This document shows positions 10,974 to 21,028 of a DNA stretch of 64,000 bases, piece by piece (positions within the stretch are counted from its first letter, which is position 1; each line of letters begins with the position of its first letter). This stretch comes from Musa acuminata AAA Group. Taxonomy: Eukaryota > Streptophyta > Magnoliopsida > Zingiberales > Musaceae. Made by a program: the position numbers and the translations under genes. The notes below the pieces were generated by a model that saw nothing but the letters and a program-made list of their open reading frames with translations, searched no databases and was not told the DNA's origin. Location: the NCBI RefSeq assembly GCF_036884655.1, contig NC_088355.1:17750001-17814000 (forward strand), given 5' to 3'.

Positions 10974-12557
10974 ATGGCTTACGCTGGAAACCAAGAGGGC
11001 CATTCCATTACACGTCCACCCATGTTTAATGGGACGGACTACACCTATTGGAAGACCCGAATGAGGATCTTTCTTATTTCTATGGACGTTGAACTCTGGA
11101 ATCTTGTCGAGAATGGTTTTTCAAAGTCTTCTCTTCCAATGATCGATTGGAACGATTCGGAGAAGAAGGCTTTCGCTCTTAATGCAAAGGCTATGAATGC
11201 CTTATTTTGCGCACTTGATAAAAATGAGTTTAATCGTGTTTCGATTTGTGAAACTGCATTTGATATTTGGCACTCACTCGAAGTGACTCATGAAGGCACA
11301 AGTAGAGTGAAAGAGTCAAAAATCAATCTTTTGTTACACTCTTTCGATCTTTTTCGGATGAAACCGAGTGAGACTATTGGCGACATGTTTACCCGTTTCA
11401 CAGATGTTGTCAATGGTCTAAAAGGACTTGGAAAAAGTTTTTCGGATTTTGAGCTTGTAAATAAGATTCTAAGATCCCTTCCTAAGAGTTGGGATCCTAA
11501 AGTCACTACTATTCAAGAGGCAAAAGATCTAAACAACTTCCCTCTTGAAGAACTAATTGGGTCATTAATGACCTACGAGATGACTTGCAAAGCTCATGAA
11601 GAGCAAGAAGACATCCTTCCAAAGAACAGGAAGGATATGACACTTAGAACTTTGAAAGATCACTTGAAAGAAAACTCAAGTGATGAGGACTGTGATGATG
11701 TCTTGGCACTTCTAACAAGAAAATTTAAAAAATTCATTAAAAGAAACAAGTTTAAGAATGACACTAAAAGTAAACTTGAACCCAAGAAAGACCAAGTTAT
11801 TTGCTATGAGTGCAAAAAGCCGGGACACTACAAGAGTGATTGTCCCCAAGCCAAAAAGAGAACAACAAAAAAGAAGGCGTTCAAAGCAACATGGGATAAT
11901 TCGAGCGCGTCTGAAGAAGAGGAGTCTAACACCGAGCAAGTTGCTCATTACGCCTTAATGGCCATCGGAGAGGAGGTAACAAATTTATTAGATGCTAATT
12001 TATCTTTCGATGAATTATTAAATGCCTTTCATGACTTATTTGATGAATGCAAGATTATCAATAGAAAATACAAATTGCTTAAAAAGGAGCATGATAGTCT
12101 TACTTGTGATTTTGATATGTTAAAAATTGAATATCATGATAGTTTAAATTCATGTATCAAATGTCATGATCTAGAAACTCTCCAAAAAGAAAACTCGCTA
12201 CTTAAGGACACCTTGAAGAAATTCGAGGTTGGTAGCAATTCATTGAGCATAATCCTTGCAAACAAGGGTCACGTTCCAAAAAGAAGTGGAATTGGATTTG
12301 TGAGAAGTCCTCACCTAAATCCAACCACCTTTATAAAAGGCCCCATCTTACATGTTCAATACCAAGCAAAATGTAACTTTTGTTGCAAAATTGGACACAA
12401 GACGCATTATTGTCCATTCAAGAAAATTAGTCCAAACAAATTGATTTGGGTTCCTAAAGGAACCATGATAAACTCTATGCAACATGATAAACAATGTAAA
12501 TCTATATTTGAGGCACCCAAAAGCAAATGGGTACCTAAAAATCATCCTTTCTTGTAG
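10974..12557 (+). CDS. gag: Copia Gag polyprotein of element E (527 aa, open)
   Basis: Gag forms the cytoplasmic particle in which the element's RNA is packaged and reverse transcribed. The frame opens with MAYAGNQEGHSITRPPMF 50 bases after the LTR. Residues 1-230 are a copia-type Gag (UBN2-like) domain with the typical YWKTRM and W.LVE blocks. A zinc knuckle CYECKKPGHYKSDC (C-X2-C-X4-H-X4-C) lies near residues 280-293. An acidic serine stretch and a helical region follow, and a second knuckle CNFCCKIGHKTHYC sits near residue 465. The stop at 12555-12557 comes just before the protease motif. The frame is uninterrupted while the rest of the element is heavily deleted, so it may still be translatable; whether it is expressed is unknown. 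The equivalent in D is broken. Confidence 0.85.
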   Translation: MAYAGNQEGHSITRPPMFNGTDYTYWKTRMRIFLISMDVELWNLVENGFSKSSLPMIDWNDSEKKAFALNAKAMNALFCALDKNEFNRVSICETAFDIWHSLEVTHEGTSRVKESKINLLLHSFDLFRMKPSETIGDMFTRFTDVVNGLKGLGKSFSDFELVNKILRSLPKSWDPKVTTIQEAKDLNNFPLEELIGSLMTYEMTCKAHEEQEDILPKNRKDMTLRTLKDHLKENSSDEDCDDVLALLTRKFKKFIKRNKFKNDTKSKLEPKKDQVICYECKKPGHYKSDCPQAKKRTTKKKAFKATWDNSSASEEEESNTEQVAHYALMAIGEEVTNLLDANLSFDELLNAFHDLFDECKIINRKYKLLKKEHDSLTCDFDMLKIEYHDSLNSCIKCHDLETLQKENSLLKDTLKKFEVGSNSLSIILANKGHVPKRSGIGFVRSPHLNPTTFIKGPILHVQYQAKCNFCCKIGHKTHYCPFKKISPNKLIWVPKGTMINSMQHDKQCKSIFEAPKSKWVPKNHPFL

Positions 12558-12587
12558 AAACCCACACCATCGCAAGCTAGGAGCAAG

Positions 12588-12640
12588 AGATGGTACCTTG
12601 ATAGTGGATGCTCAAGGCATATGACCGGAGATCCATCTTA
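12588..12640 (+). pseudogene. Protease remnant of element E
   Basis: The words WYLDSGCSRHMTGDPS follow gag in another frame and hold the active-site D-S-G. A stop (TAA) comes right after. Only the first third of the domain remains: the sequence aagggtag near 12700 joins protease directly to the middle of integrase, where both partners carry aagggta, which suggests a microhomology deletion. Confidence 0.75.
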
Positions 12641-12699
12641 ATTCTCTAAGCTCACTAGCATAGACGAAGGCTATGTCACCTTCGGAAACAACAAATTAA

Positions 12700-12931
12700 G
12701 GGTAGTTTCAAAGCTAAGAATCTAATAAGCACCTCTATGCCCTTACAATTGATCCATATGGACTTATTCGGACCAATCTCTACATCGAGTCTTGGAGGTA
12801 GCAAGTACGCCTTTGTCATTGTTGATGACTATAGCAGATATACATGGACCTACTTCTTAAAACAAAAAGATGAAATATTTATCTCATCACCCAATTATTT
12901 CTTTTTCAATATTCCTCAAGTGATGATATGA
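12700..12931 (+). pseudogene. Integrase core fragment of element E
   Basis: The frame around 12737-12890 reads LQLIHMDLFGPISTSSLGG and VIVDDYSRYTW, the start of the copia integrase core with its first catalytic aspartate. The N-terminal zinc-binding part and everything after TYFLKQKDE are missing. Stops precede and follow the fragment, so it cannot act as an integrase. Confidence 0.8.
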
Positions 12932-13015
12932 TTGCATGAGATATTCATGAATTTATTTTGATGTATGCAAATGAGAAGCTTCGATCATGCATGGTAGGAT
13001 GTTGTAAGGTGTGCC

Positions 13016-13680
13016 AGGCGGTGCAACCTCTCTAGTCAGTCGGTGCAACCGCCTGAGCTCGGTCTTCAAGCTCTGGCAGAGAGGTGCAACCGCCCCTGAC
13101 AGAGGTGGCACCGCCCAGAGGCTCAGTCTTCGAGCTCTGCCAGGTGGTGCAACCGGCCCAGTCAGGAGGTGCAACCGCCAGATCCCGGAATTCCGGGATT
13201 TGATCGTTTTGAGCTCCACCCTCATGCTTCGAGCTCTGCCAAGCGGTGCAACCTCTCCAGTCAGGCGGTGCAACCGCCTGAGCTCGGTCTTCAAGCTCTG
13301 GCAGAGAGGTGCAACCGCCCCTAACAGAGGTGGCACCGCCCAGAGGCTCAGTCTTCGAGCTATGCCAGGTGGTGCAACCGGCCCAGTCAGGAGGTGCAAC
13401 CGCCAGATCCCGGAATTCCGGGATTTGATCGTTTTGAGCTCCACCCTCATGCTTCGAGCTCTGCCAGGCGGTGCAACCTCTCCAGTCAGGCGGTGCAACC
13501 GCCTGAGCTCGGTCTTCAAGCTCTGGCAGAGAGGTGCAACCGCCCCTGACAGAGGTGGCACCGCCCAGAGGCTCAGTCTTTGAGCTCTGCCAGGTGGTGC
13601 AACCGGCCCAGTCAGGAGGTGCAACCGCCAAATCCCGGAATTCCGGGATTTGATCGTTTTAAGCTCCAAATTTGAACTGG
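13016..13680 (+). repeat. Three tandem copies of a 225-bp palindrome-rich unit
   Basis: Units start with a.gcggtgcaacctct at 13016, 13241 and 13466, a period of exactly 225 bp. Copies differ at only a few positions. Because 225 is a multiple of three, open frames run through the array on both strands; these are by-products, not genes. Confidence 0.9.
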
Positions 13681-14329
13681 GTTGGGGCCTATAAATACCC
13701 CACTCATTCAGCACTGAAGAGATACAGACCTACACCGAATTCTTGATCTTTTCTGTGATTCTAAGAGCTCAAATTTGTGTAAAGTCCAAAAGTTCTCCTC
13801 TTTCTATTCTTCAAGTCTTGAGTTGTAAAGATAGGAGAGAAAGGTTCTGTAAGGGTTGTCTCCTGAGCCCGTCAAAAGGAGTGAAACTGTAAAAGGGCAG
13901 TTGGCCTTCGCCTATTGAAGGAAGGCCTCTAGTTGACGTCGGTGACCTCGTCGGTGGAGGAAGCCAAAAGTGGAGTAGGTCAAGACTGACCGAACCACTC
14001 TAAATCTCTGGTTTGCTTTTATTTTGAGCACTTTATCATTACTGGAAACCTCCTATATAGCTACTGCTCTCTGCGCTTTTACGAACAAGTTTCTAAGTTC
14101 TGATCTTTCCGAATCTGCATTCAGACGTAAATCGATGTTTTCGTACGATCTTTACATTGCAGTTTACATTTACGATTTGATTCTATTTATAACTACAAAC
14201 TGTCTTCTGCGCTTTTACGAACGAGTTTCTTTGCAGTTTACGTTTACGTTTTGATTCCATTTATAACTGCAAACTACCTTCTGCGCTTTTACGAACGAGT
14301 GTCTAAGTTCAGATCTTTCCGAATCTGAG

Positions 14330-14530
14330 CTTAGACGTAAACTGCGCTTAGACGCAATCTGCGCTTAGACGCAAACTGTGTTTAGACGCAAACTGCGCTT
14401 AGACGCAATCTGCGCTTAGATGCAAACTACGCTTAGACGCAATCTGCATTTAGACGCAAACTGCATTTAGATGCAAACTACGTAAACTAAGCTTAGACGC
14501 AAACTGTGTTTAAACGTAAACTGCACTTAA
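14330..14530 (+). repeat. Minisatellite in 3' LTR of element E
   Basis: It has the same gcgcttagacgcaa units as 10560-10790, with about eleven copies instead of thirteen and independent base changes. Confidence 0.8.
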
Positions 14531-14663
14531 TCATAAGTAATCTTAGAATCGGCTTTTGCATCAAAATAGTTTTTATCGAACGAACGCAGCTTTCGTTTTT
14601 AATCGCTGAAAGATTTCCGCTGCACTAATTCATCCCCCCCTCTTAGTGCTCTCGATCCTAACA

Positions 14664-14668
14664 AAAAT
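14664..14668 (+). repeat. Target-site duplication, right copy (element E)
   Basis: aaaat follows the LTR end CCTAACA and matches 8686-8690. Confidence 0.88.
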
Positions 14669-15358
14669 TGTCTTAGGATTTATCGTAGTTAGCATAATGA
14701 TTAAGTTGGTAATGGGAGGTGATCCCATTGGCTTAATCTTGGGGCAATTGGGCCCCTGAAAGACCCAATTTGGGCCGAATGGATCTACCCATTCGGACCC
14801 TGATTACTGTAGGAGGTGCAATCGCCTGGGCTAAGTCTCCCAGGGAGACTAGGCGGTGCAACCGCCCCAGCCAGGAGGTGCAACCACCTGGGCTCAGTCT
14901 CCAAGCGAGACTGGGCGGTGCAACCTCTCCTGACAGGAGGTAGCACCGCTTGAGCTCGGTCTTCGAGCTCTTGCAGGCGGTGCAACCGGCCCAATCAGGA
15001 GGTGCAACCGCCTGAGCTCGGTCTTCGAGCTCTGGCAGAGAGGTGCAACTGCCCTTGACAGAGGTGGCACCACCCAGAGGCTTAGTCTTCGAGCTCTGCC
15101 ATGCGGTGCAACCGCCCCAGTCAGGAGGTGCAACCGCCTGATCCCGGAATTCCGGGAATTGAGAATTTTGAGCTCCAAATTTGAACTAGGTTGGGGCCTA
15201 TAAATACCCCACCCATTCAGCACTGAAAGTAGCAACTAACACGTGAAATCTTAACATCTTTCTGTGATTCTTAGAGCTCAAAATTGTTGTAAAGGCCAAA
15301 AGTTCTCCTCCCTCTGTTCTTCAAGTTTTGAGTTATAAAGAGAGGAGAGAAAATTTCT
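14669..15358 (+). repeat. 3' LTR of element D, second part, truncated
   Basis: It continues LTR D from tgtcttaggattt (5' LTR 1985 onward) through a palindrome cluster (14810-15150), the cccggaattccggg palindrome and the TATA box (15199-15206). Homology ends at agagaaaatttct; the 5' LTR continues from there with gtaagggttgtctcc, but this copy does not. Roughly 640 bp of the LTR end are lost. Confidence 0.85.
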
Positions 15359-16092
15359 TCTCGCTCTAATCGGATTCTCCCGGAGAACACTTTCTCTCTC
15401 AACCCGAATGACCCTGGCCAAGGATTTGTCTGAGCAAGAACACATGGGATATTCCTCTCATGACGCCGAGAGTGGATGATCCTCTATCGACACTCAATAG
15501 CCCTCGTAAGGTCGACTACCACTCCCAATGACCAACTATACTAGATCTGGGATAGCCAAACATATAAGTCTGGTATCAAAGAGTGTAGCACTCATACAGG
15601 ACATCCTTAGTGTCTCAAGTCTAAGGACCAGATATACCACTAGGACTATGGAATCGCTGTCTGACAATAAGGCATCATCAACCATCCAGCATTCCGTAAG
15701 CAGATCAATCAGTGAACTCATTCTCCAATGAGCACTTGCATTGTATCCCTAGTGTCCCTACACGAGTAGCTATGAGACTAGTGACATCCATTATAAGGAC
15801 GGGTATACAGCACACTAGTCTGTTCGGTTATCACGATATCTCTCTCAAGTAACCTATGACCGGGATTATTTAGGATATGTGTTTAAAGGTGAATCGATCT
15901 CATTATCGCGATCTCATCACGATCCGATTCCCATTGCACAAATCCAAGGACATCACAATATATATATATATATACACATATGCAATAGTTATAAAGTGAT
16001 ATACGCCAAAATATAATAAGCAAAAAGATCTTGTATCAAGTCAAACGTGCTATCACTCACGTGATTGGCTTGCTGGGCACCTATGACTAGCA
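15359..16092. repeat. LTR of family F, copy 1 (truncated)
   Basis: It matches 17487-18217 plus 23622-23628 with scattered substitutions, from gctctaatcggattctccc to gggcacctatgactagca. The first half seen in copy 2 is missing. A short (TA)n tract with ca interruptions lies near 15959-15980. Confidence 0.75.
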
Positions 16093-16401
16093 CCGCTTTA
16101 GGCTTGTAAATAAAGGTTGTGTTATGTGGACACTTGTGTGAGATTTTCGGATTGTAATGAACCATTTTGCCCTTTCATTGTGCAACTGTTCAGAGCTTGT
16201 AAAGTCTATTTGTAATTTGCATTGTCTACGAAGTGTTTCCTGGAATGTTTGCTTGTGGATCTTGAGTGAGGCGCTTTCTCTAACTCATTTTCTCTTTTGT
16301 GGGTCCTAAGGGACCATGGGAGGCTTCGGGGAGGCTGACCTTTGCGGACGGACACACAAGGGTGTCGCACGGCTTAGGCAAAACCAGCTAAGTCCACGAC
16401 A
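16093..16401 (+). repeat. End portion of a G-type LTR
   Basis: From ttaggcttgtaaataaag to gctaagtccacgaca it follows the last 310 bp of the LTR at 29920-30366, which ends gctaagtccgtgaca. The first 130 bp of that LTR are absent. It is directly flanked by family F sequence on both sides. Confidence 0.75.
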
Positions 16402-16615
16402 CGCAGGTGCCGCCCTTGCCTGCCACCGCTGTAGGTGGCCTGCTTGCACGAAGATGCAATAAGCAGGCAGCCATCTTAGAGCGCAGCAAGGGCAGCAACA
16501 GTTGCTGCCCTTCCTCGTATACTAGGTCAATAGTTTGACATCAAAATTCTTTATAAACACAACACACGCAGTTTAAAACCAATCATTCGCACAAACAACC
16601 TGGCTCTGATACCAC
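16402..16615 (-). other. Structured leader of a minus-strand LTR element (family F)
   Basis: The primer-binding site complement GCTCTGATACCA (16603-16614) lies two bases from the LTR at 16616, so the element reads right to left. The leader contains a perfect hairpin with arms AAGGGCAGCAAC and GTTGCTGCCCTT around one base (16488-16512). A second inverted repeat GCCTGCTT...AAGCAGGC lies near 16438-16475. No reading frame is visible. Confidence 0.6.
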
Positions 16616-18212
16616 TGTTGGGAAATCTTGGGGGCGACATCACATACGCAGTGGAAGAACTAGAAAAAAAAATCTCCTATTCCCAAAGAGATGTTCGTCG
16701 TCGTGCAAAGATTGGTGCGTAAAATCCGTGAAACTTAAAACTGCGTATAGAGTAGATTGTGTTACCTAGGGAGATCGTATATCCCTGTTTTCTTGTAGAT
16801 CTTTAGGAGAGAATGAAGGAGGTCAAGCATCCTCCTCTCTAGCGGTTATCCACGTAGTAGGGTTACGATGACACTCCTCAAAACTCCAGGCCTGCTCTGA
16901 GGTGGAGAGGGGGAGGAGAATAGGAGAGGCAAGCAAAAGCTTTAGCCTATGAGGCTCTGAATCCCTCCTATTTATAGTGGTCCCCTGTCAAACCCTAATG
17001 GATCCTCCCCTAGTGTGTATTGGATCTGCATCCAATTACCCAAGCCTTTTTAGATTAGTGGATCTCTATCCAATAATCTCTCATTGGCTCTTATTGGATC
17101 TCATCCACGGGATCCAATAATTCAGGAGCTTATTGAATATCCAATAAGATAAGGGCTCTAGCATATATCTCATATCCGAACCTCTACTCATCGCAATGCC
17201 TACCATATGTATGTGACCCTCTAGGCCCAATATCGAGCTAGCCGTGAGTCATACCTATCAGAACTCCTTCTAACTTAGTGAATTATTATCTCTGTAATAA
17301 TTCACTCGACTCATCGACTATGGACGTACTAGGCCACTACGCCGTAGTCCCCATACGATACAAGGGAATCCAATCCATTAGACTCGTTTGTCCTCAATTA
17401 TCGTGTACTTATAGTCCCTCATCCATCTAATATCCCAGAGACCGTATATCGAGCATGGTGTTGTCAGACCTATACGGTTTCTACTCAGTCTTGCTCTAAT
17501 CGGATTCTCCCGGAGAACTCTTTCTCTCTCAACCCGAATGACCCTGGCTAGGGATTTGTTTGAGCAAGAACACATGGGATATTCCTCTCATGACGCTGAG
17601 AGTGGATGATCCTCTATCCACACCCAATAGCCCTCTTAAGGTCGATTGCCACTCCCAATGACCAGTTGTACTAGATCTGGGACAACCAAACCTATAAGTC
17701 TGATATCAAAGAGTGGAGCACTCACATAGGACATCCTTAGTGTCTCAAGTCTAAGGACTAGATACACCACTAGGACTATGAAATTGTTGTCTAACAATAA
17801 GGCATCATCAACCATCCAGCATTCCGTAAGCGGATCAATCAGTGAACTCATTCTCTAATGAGCACTTGTACTATATCCCTAGTGTCCCCACACGAGCATA
17901 TATGAGACCAGCTACAACCATCATATGGACGAGTATACAGAACACCAGTCTGTCCGGTTATCACGATGTCCCTCATGAGTAACCTATGACCGGGATTATT
18001 TATGATTTATGTTTAAAGGTGAATCGATCTCATTATCGTGATCTCATCACGATCCGATTCCCATTGCACAGATCCAAGGACATCACAATATATACATGCA
18101 TATATGGAATAGTTAATATAAAGTAATGAATGCCAAAATATAATAAGCAAAAAAGATTTCGTGTCAAGTCACACGTGCCATCACTCACTCACGTGATTGG
18201 CTTGTTGGGCAC

Positions 18213-18217
18213 CTATG
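18213..18217 (+). repeat. Target-site duplication, left copy (element A)
   Basis: ctatg precedes the LTR start TGTTAGG and recurs at 23617-23621. The empty site is preserved in LTR copy 1 of family F, which reads cacctatgactagca at 16078-16092. Confidence 0.9.
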
Positions 18218-18655
18218 TGTTAGGACTCTAGCTTGGAGAGTCCTAATTGAGAGGGATATTCATGTAAAAATGTTAGGACTCTAGCTAGGAGAGTCCTAAT
18301 TGAGAGGGACATTCTGTTAGGACTCTAGCTAGGAGAGTCCTAATTGTGAGGGGCATTCATGTAGGAGGTTTTTTCTTAGAGAAGAATTAGGAGTTGTAAG
18401 GGAATAGGAGTCTTGAGTAGGAGTTCTATTAGGAGTTGGTTAGAAGTAAGAGTCTTAAGTAGGAGTCCTATTAGGAGTTAGGGTTTAGAAGCCCTATAAA
18501 TAGCCATGTATTCCTTCTCTTTTCTTAAGCAATAGATGAATCTTTTCTGCAGCCTTTGAGCAGCAACTTCGAGGGAGGAACCCCTATAGAGTTCCAAGGA
18601 GGCCGATCCCCTAAAGAGATCAACCCCAAGTTTAGAATCTGCAAGGGTTCTAACA
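18218..18655 (+). repeat. 5' LTR of element A with triplicated head
   Basis: The first 150 bp contain three starts of the LTR (TGTTAGGACTCTAGC at 18218, about 18271 and about 18315), each followed by an inverted complement agagtcctaa. Copies B and C have only one such head and are 394 bp. The TATA box is at 18495-18502. Confidence 0.9.
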
Positions 18656-18657
18656 CC

Positions 18658-18669
18658 TGGTATCAGAGC
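18658..18669 (+). other. Primer-binding site of element A
   Basis: TGGTATCAGAGC lies two bases after the LTR end and is an exact initiator-Met tRNA complement. In copies B and C it reads TAGTATCAGAGC. Confidence 0.9.
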
Positions 18670-19928
18670 AACATTCTTGGCGTCTCGCTGCCCTTCCACA
18701 GCCATCCATCAACCCTCTACAACCATCCAAAGCAATTCCCACAATTGCTTAAAAGATCGTCACCGAATTCCGTCATCATCTCCACCACCACGGATCATCC
18801 TTTGATCTCCCCGTGAATTGCAACAGGTTCTGGTTTCCTACCTTACTGCTGCTGCAATTTAGTTATCCTTATTCGAAAATCCAAAAAAAAAAAAAAATCG
18901 TTCCTATATTGCTGCATAAACTTTTCGTCACAAAGTTTTCATCTCTACGACGAAAGATACATTGCAGAATTCCAACCGCATAGCACCAACTGTTTGATCT
19001 TGCTACTATGCTTTTTCTATCCAAATTTCTACGAAATTTTTATGACATCTTTGACACTTCTTAACAGTGGATTTCCCTTTGGTTTCATCAAAAAATTCTC
19101 AATATAAACTACTGATCTTTTATGTCCAATCTGCTGCACTTGAATTGCAGAATTCAAGCCGCATAGCACCATCTGTTTAATCTTGCTACTGTGCTTTTTC
19201 TATCCAAATTTCTACGAAATTTTCATGACATCTTTGACACTTCCTAAAAGTAGATTTCTCTTTAGTTTCATCGAAAAATTCTCAATATAAACTACTGATC
19301 TTTTTTGTCCAATCTGCTGCACTTGAAAATCTATGCTGCAGAAAATTTCAGCTGCATATCGTTGCCTTAACCCATCTATTTGCAATATTTTTTGAATGAA
19401 ATTTCTTATACACTTCATAGATCATCTTGGCTTCCATCTAAGATTGATCTATTAAGAAATTCATCTCTAAAAATGATTTTATGTTGCTGCAAATTTTCAT
19501 CATAACCCGCTGAAATTTTTCGACGATAATTCTGCAATTGCAACTTGCACCAATTTCCTTGCTGTTATACTGCCGAAATTTTCTTGATTAAATTAGATAT
19601 CCTTGCTGTCATATAAATTTTGATTTTTCTATCAATTCCCTCCTCAATTCTCTCAAGTTTTTGGTGGAAATTACGTCGAGAAACCGTTGTTTCTTCGACG
19701 ATAATTTTACTCTTACAAGACAGCACATACTTGCTGCAACTTCCACGGATTTCTGTCAAACCTTTGCTACCATCTACCATAGATCCAAAACTTTCAACCA
19801 TAGCCCTAAAACTCTACTAAACCACACCCTCAAACTGCACCCAAAACTACCACAAAACAAGCCTAAATCGTAGCCTACATCCACCAATCCACCAACCCTT
19901 TTGACCATCACTTCTCTCAACCTATATA
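18670..19928 (+). other. Untranslated leader of element A
   Basis: AT-rich and about 1.26 kb, with internal repeats of the words tctacgaaatttt and cttttctatccaaattt (near 18990-19060 and 19170-19240). No gene is supported. In copy B a reading frame starts at the equivalent of 19930 ([11 protein letters not shown]); here that frame has a stop at its fifth codon. Confidence 0.7.
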
Positions 19929-19972
19929 TGCCTTTAACCTAACAACAAAAGAGAGATCTTAACATCATAGAT

Positions 19973-21028
19973 TTGGAGGCATATATTATGGCATCTAAGG
20001 AGGTAATCAATGCTAAATTCGAAGCCTTGGAGGCGCGAATGGAGGATAAGATTCGGATGCTCTTTACCGAACTCAGATTGGGCCGACCACTAAGCCCGAA
20101 GAAATCACATCAAGGAGAGAGCTTTGCCCAATCACACCAACCCCAAAGATATGACTTCCAAGAGAGGGGAAGCTCTATGACCAACCCCAACTATCCATGC
20201 ATGAGAGTGGACTTCCCTAGATGGGAAGAAGGAGACCCGATTGGTTGGATCTCGCACGCGGAGCGATATTTTCGGTACCACAAAACCGCGGATGTATCTA
20301 TGGTGAAAATTGAAGCTATACATCTTGAAGGGGATGCTATACAGTGGTTTGACTGGTTTGAACATACTTATGGAGTCCTTTCATGGCGACAATTCAAAGA
20401 AGGACTGCTGATTCGCTTCAGACCAACCAATTACGAGAATATTGACGAACAACTAGCAAAGATCCAACAAACCTCCACCATTCAGGAGTACCAAACCAGG
20501 TTTGAAAGGTTATCTAATCAAACTCATGATTGGTCTCAAAAACAGCTATTGTGGACCTTCATTGAGGGCTTGAAGCCAGAGATCCGAGGAGAAGTTAAAG
20601 CGCGACAACCGTATACGCTTATGGCAGCCATCTCTTTCGCACGACATCAAGAGGAGCAATTGAACCATGAAGCTCGGAGGACTAGGGTCTCTCCTCAACC
20701 AGTAATATTGAAGCCCTTAGCCCCCCCTACTGTCGACCAAGTCCCTACACTAAAGAGGTTAACAAGAGAAGAGCTTCGGGAGCGATATGCGAAGGGGTTA
20801 TGTTGGCATTGTGACGAGTCGTGGAGCCGTGAGCATCGCTGTAGTAAAGGGGGACTTCTTATGATTGAACCGATAGAAGAAGAGGTCATTAAACATCCAA
20901 AAGAGAGCCTTGAACATGAAGAAAAAGATGTAGAAGAAGAGCCACAACCGACCGAAGTTACGGTACATACACTAGCTAGCTACTCAAACCCGCAAACGAT
21001 GAAAATTGGAGGCCTTCTCAAACAATAA
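19973..21028 (+). CDS. gag: Gypsy Gag of element A (351 aa to a stop)
   Basis: Gag is the particle protein of the element. The frame holds a helical start (residues 5-40), the retrotransposon Gag domain around residues 65-200 (blocks RWEEGDPIGWISHAERYF and the F.TRFERLS region), and a knuckle-like [14 protein letters not shown] near residue 275, followed by an acidic stretch. The original start was probably at 19930 but is cut by a stop, so 19973 or the methionine MASKEV six codons on would be used. The frame ends at TAA where copy B reads CAG, so Gag is separated from protease by a mutation, not by family design. A protein could still be made; expression is unknown. Confidence 0.72.
   Translation: MEAYIMASKEVINAKFEALEARMEDKIRMLFTELRLGRPLSPKKSHQGESFAQSHQPQRYDFQERGSSMTNPNYPCMRVDFPRWEEGDPIGWISHAERYFRYHKTADVSMVKIEAIHLEGDAIQWFDWFEHTYGVLSWRQFKEGLLIRFRPTNYENIDEQLAKIQQTSTIQEYQTRFERLSNQTHDWSQKQLLWTFIEGLKPEIRGEVKARQPYTLMAAISFARHQEEQLNHEARRTRVSPQPVILKPLAPPTVDQVPTLKRLTREELRERYAKGLCWHCDESWSREHRCSKGGLLMIEPIEEEVIKHPKESLEHEEKDVEEEPQPTEVTVHTLASYSNPQTMKIGGLLKQ

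Larger units (their letters stand above)
8691..14663 (+). mobile_element. Sirevirus-like Ty1/copia element E nested in the 3' LTR of D
   Basis: Layout: 5' LTR 8691-10923, primer-binding site 10926-10937, intact gag 10974-12557, protease remnant 12588-12640, integrase remnant 12737-12931, truncated 3' LTR 13011-14663, target duplication aaaat on both sides. Reverse transcriptase, RNase H, the env-like frame and the first part of the 3' LTR are missing. The insertion is younger than D because it splits D. Its LTR is a longer relative of that of D, with about 370 extra bp near 8730-9090. Confidence 0.9.
13011..14663 (+). repeat. 3' LTR of element E, 5'-truncated, with array expansion
   Basis: It begins inside the palindrome cluster and then follows the 5' LTR (TATA at 13690-13697, minisatellite 14330-14530) to ATCCTAACA at 14663. 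It lacks the first roughly 950 bp of the LTR but carries three copies of a segment present once in the 5' LTR. Confidence 0.85.
1604..15358 (+). mobile_element. Sirevirus-like Ty1/copia element D, split by nested element E
   Basis: Layout: 5' LTR 1604-3343, Met-tRNA primer-binding site 3346-3357, broken gag 3394-4980, env-like frame 5848-6954, polypurine tract 8296-8308, 3' LTR 8310-8690 continuing at 14669-15358. Protease, integrase, reverse transcriptase and RNase H are absent between gag and the env-like frame, so this copy is a non-autonomous derivative. Long LTRs with palindrome clusters, several G-rich polypurine motifs (7706, 8249, 8296) and an env-like frame are Sirevirus traits. The 3' LTR is truncated at 15358, where sequence matching another LTR starts. 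Confidence 0.85.

Noticed and set aside
12953..13714. Overlapping frames of 190-253 codons on both strands
   Set aside because: They run through the 225-bp tandem array, whose period is a multiple of three; the proteins are the repeat read in different frames.
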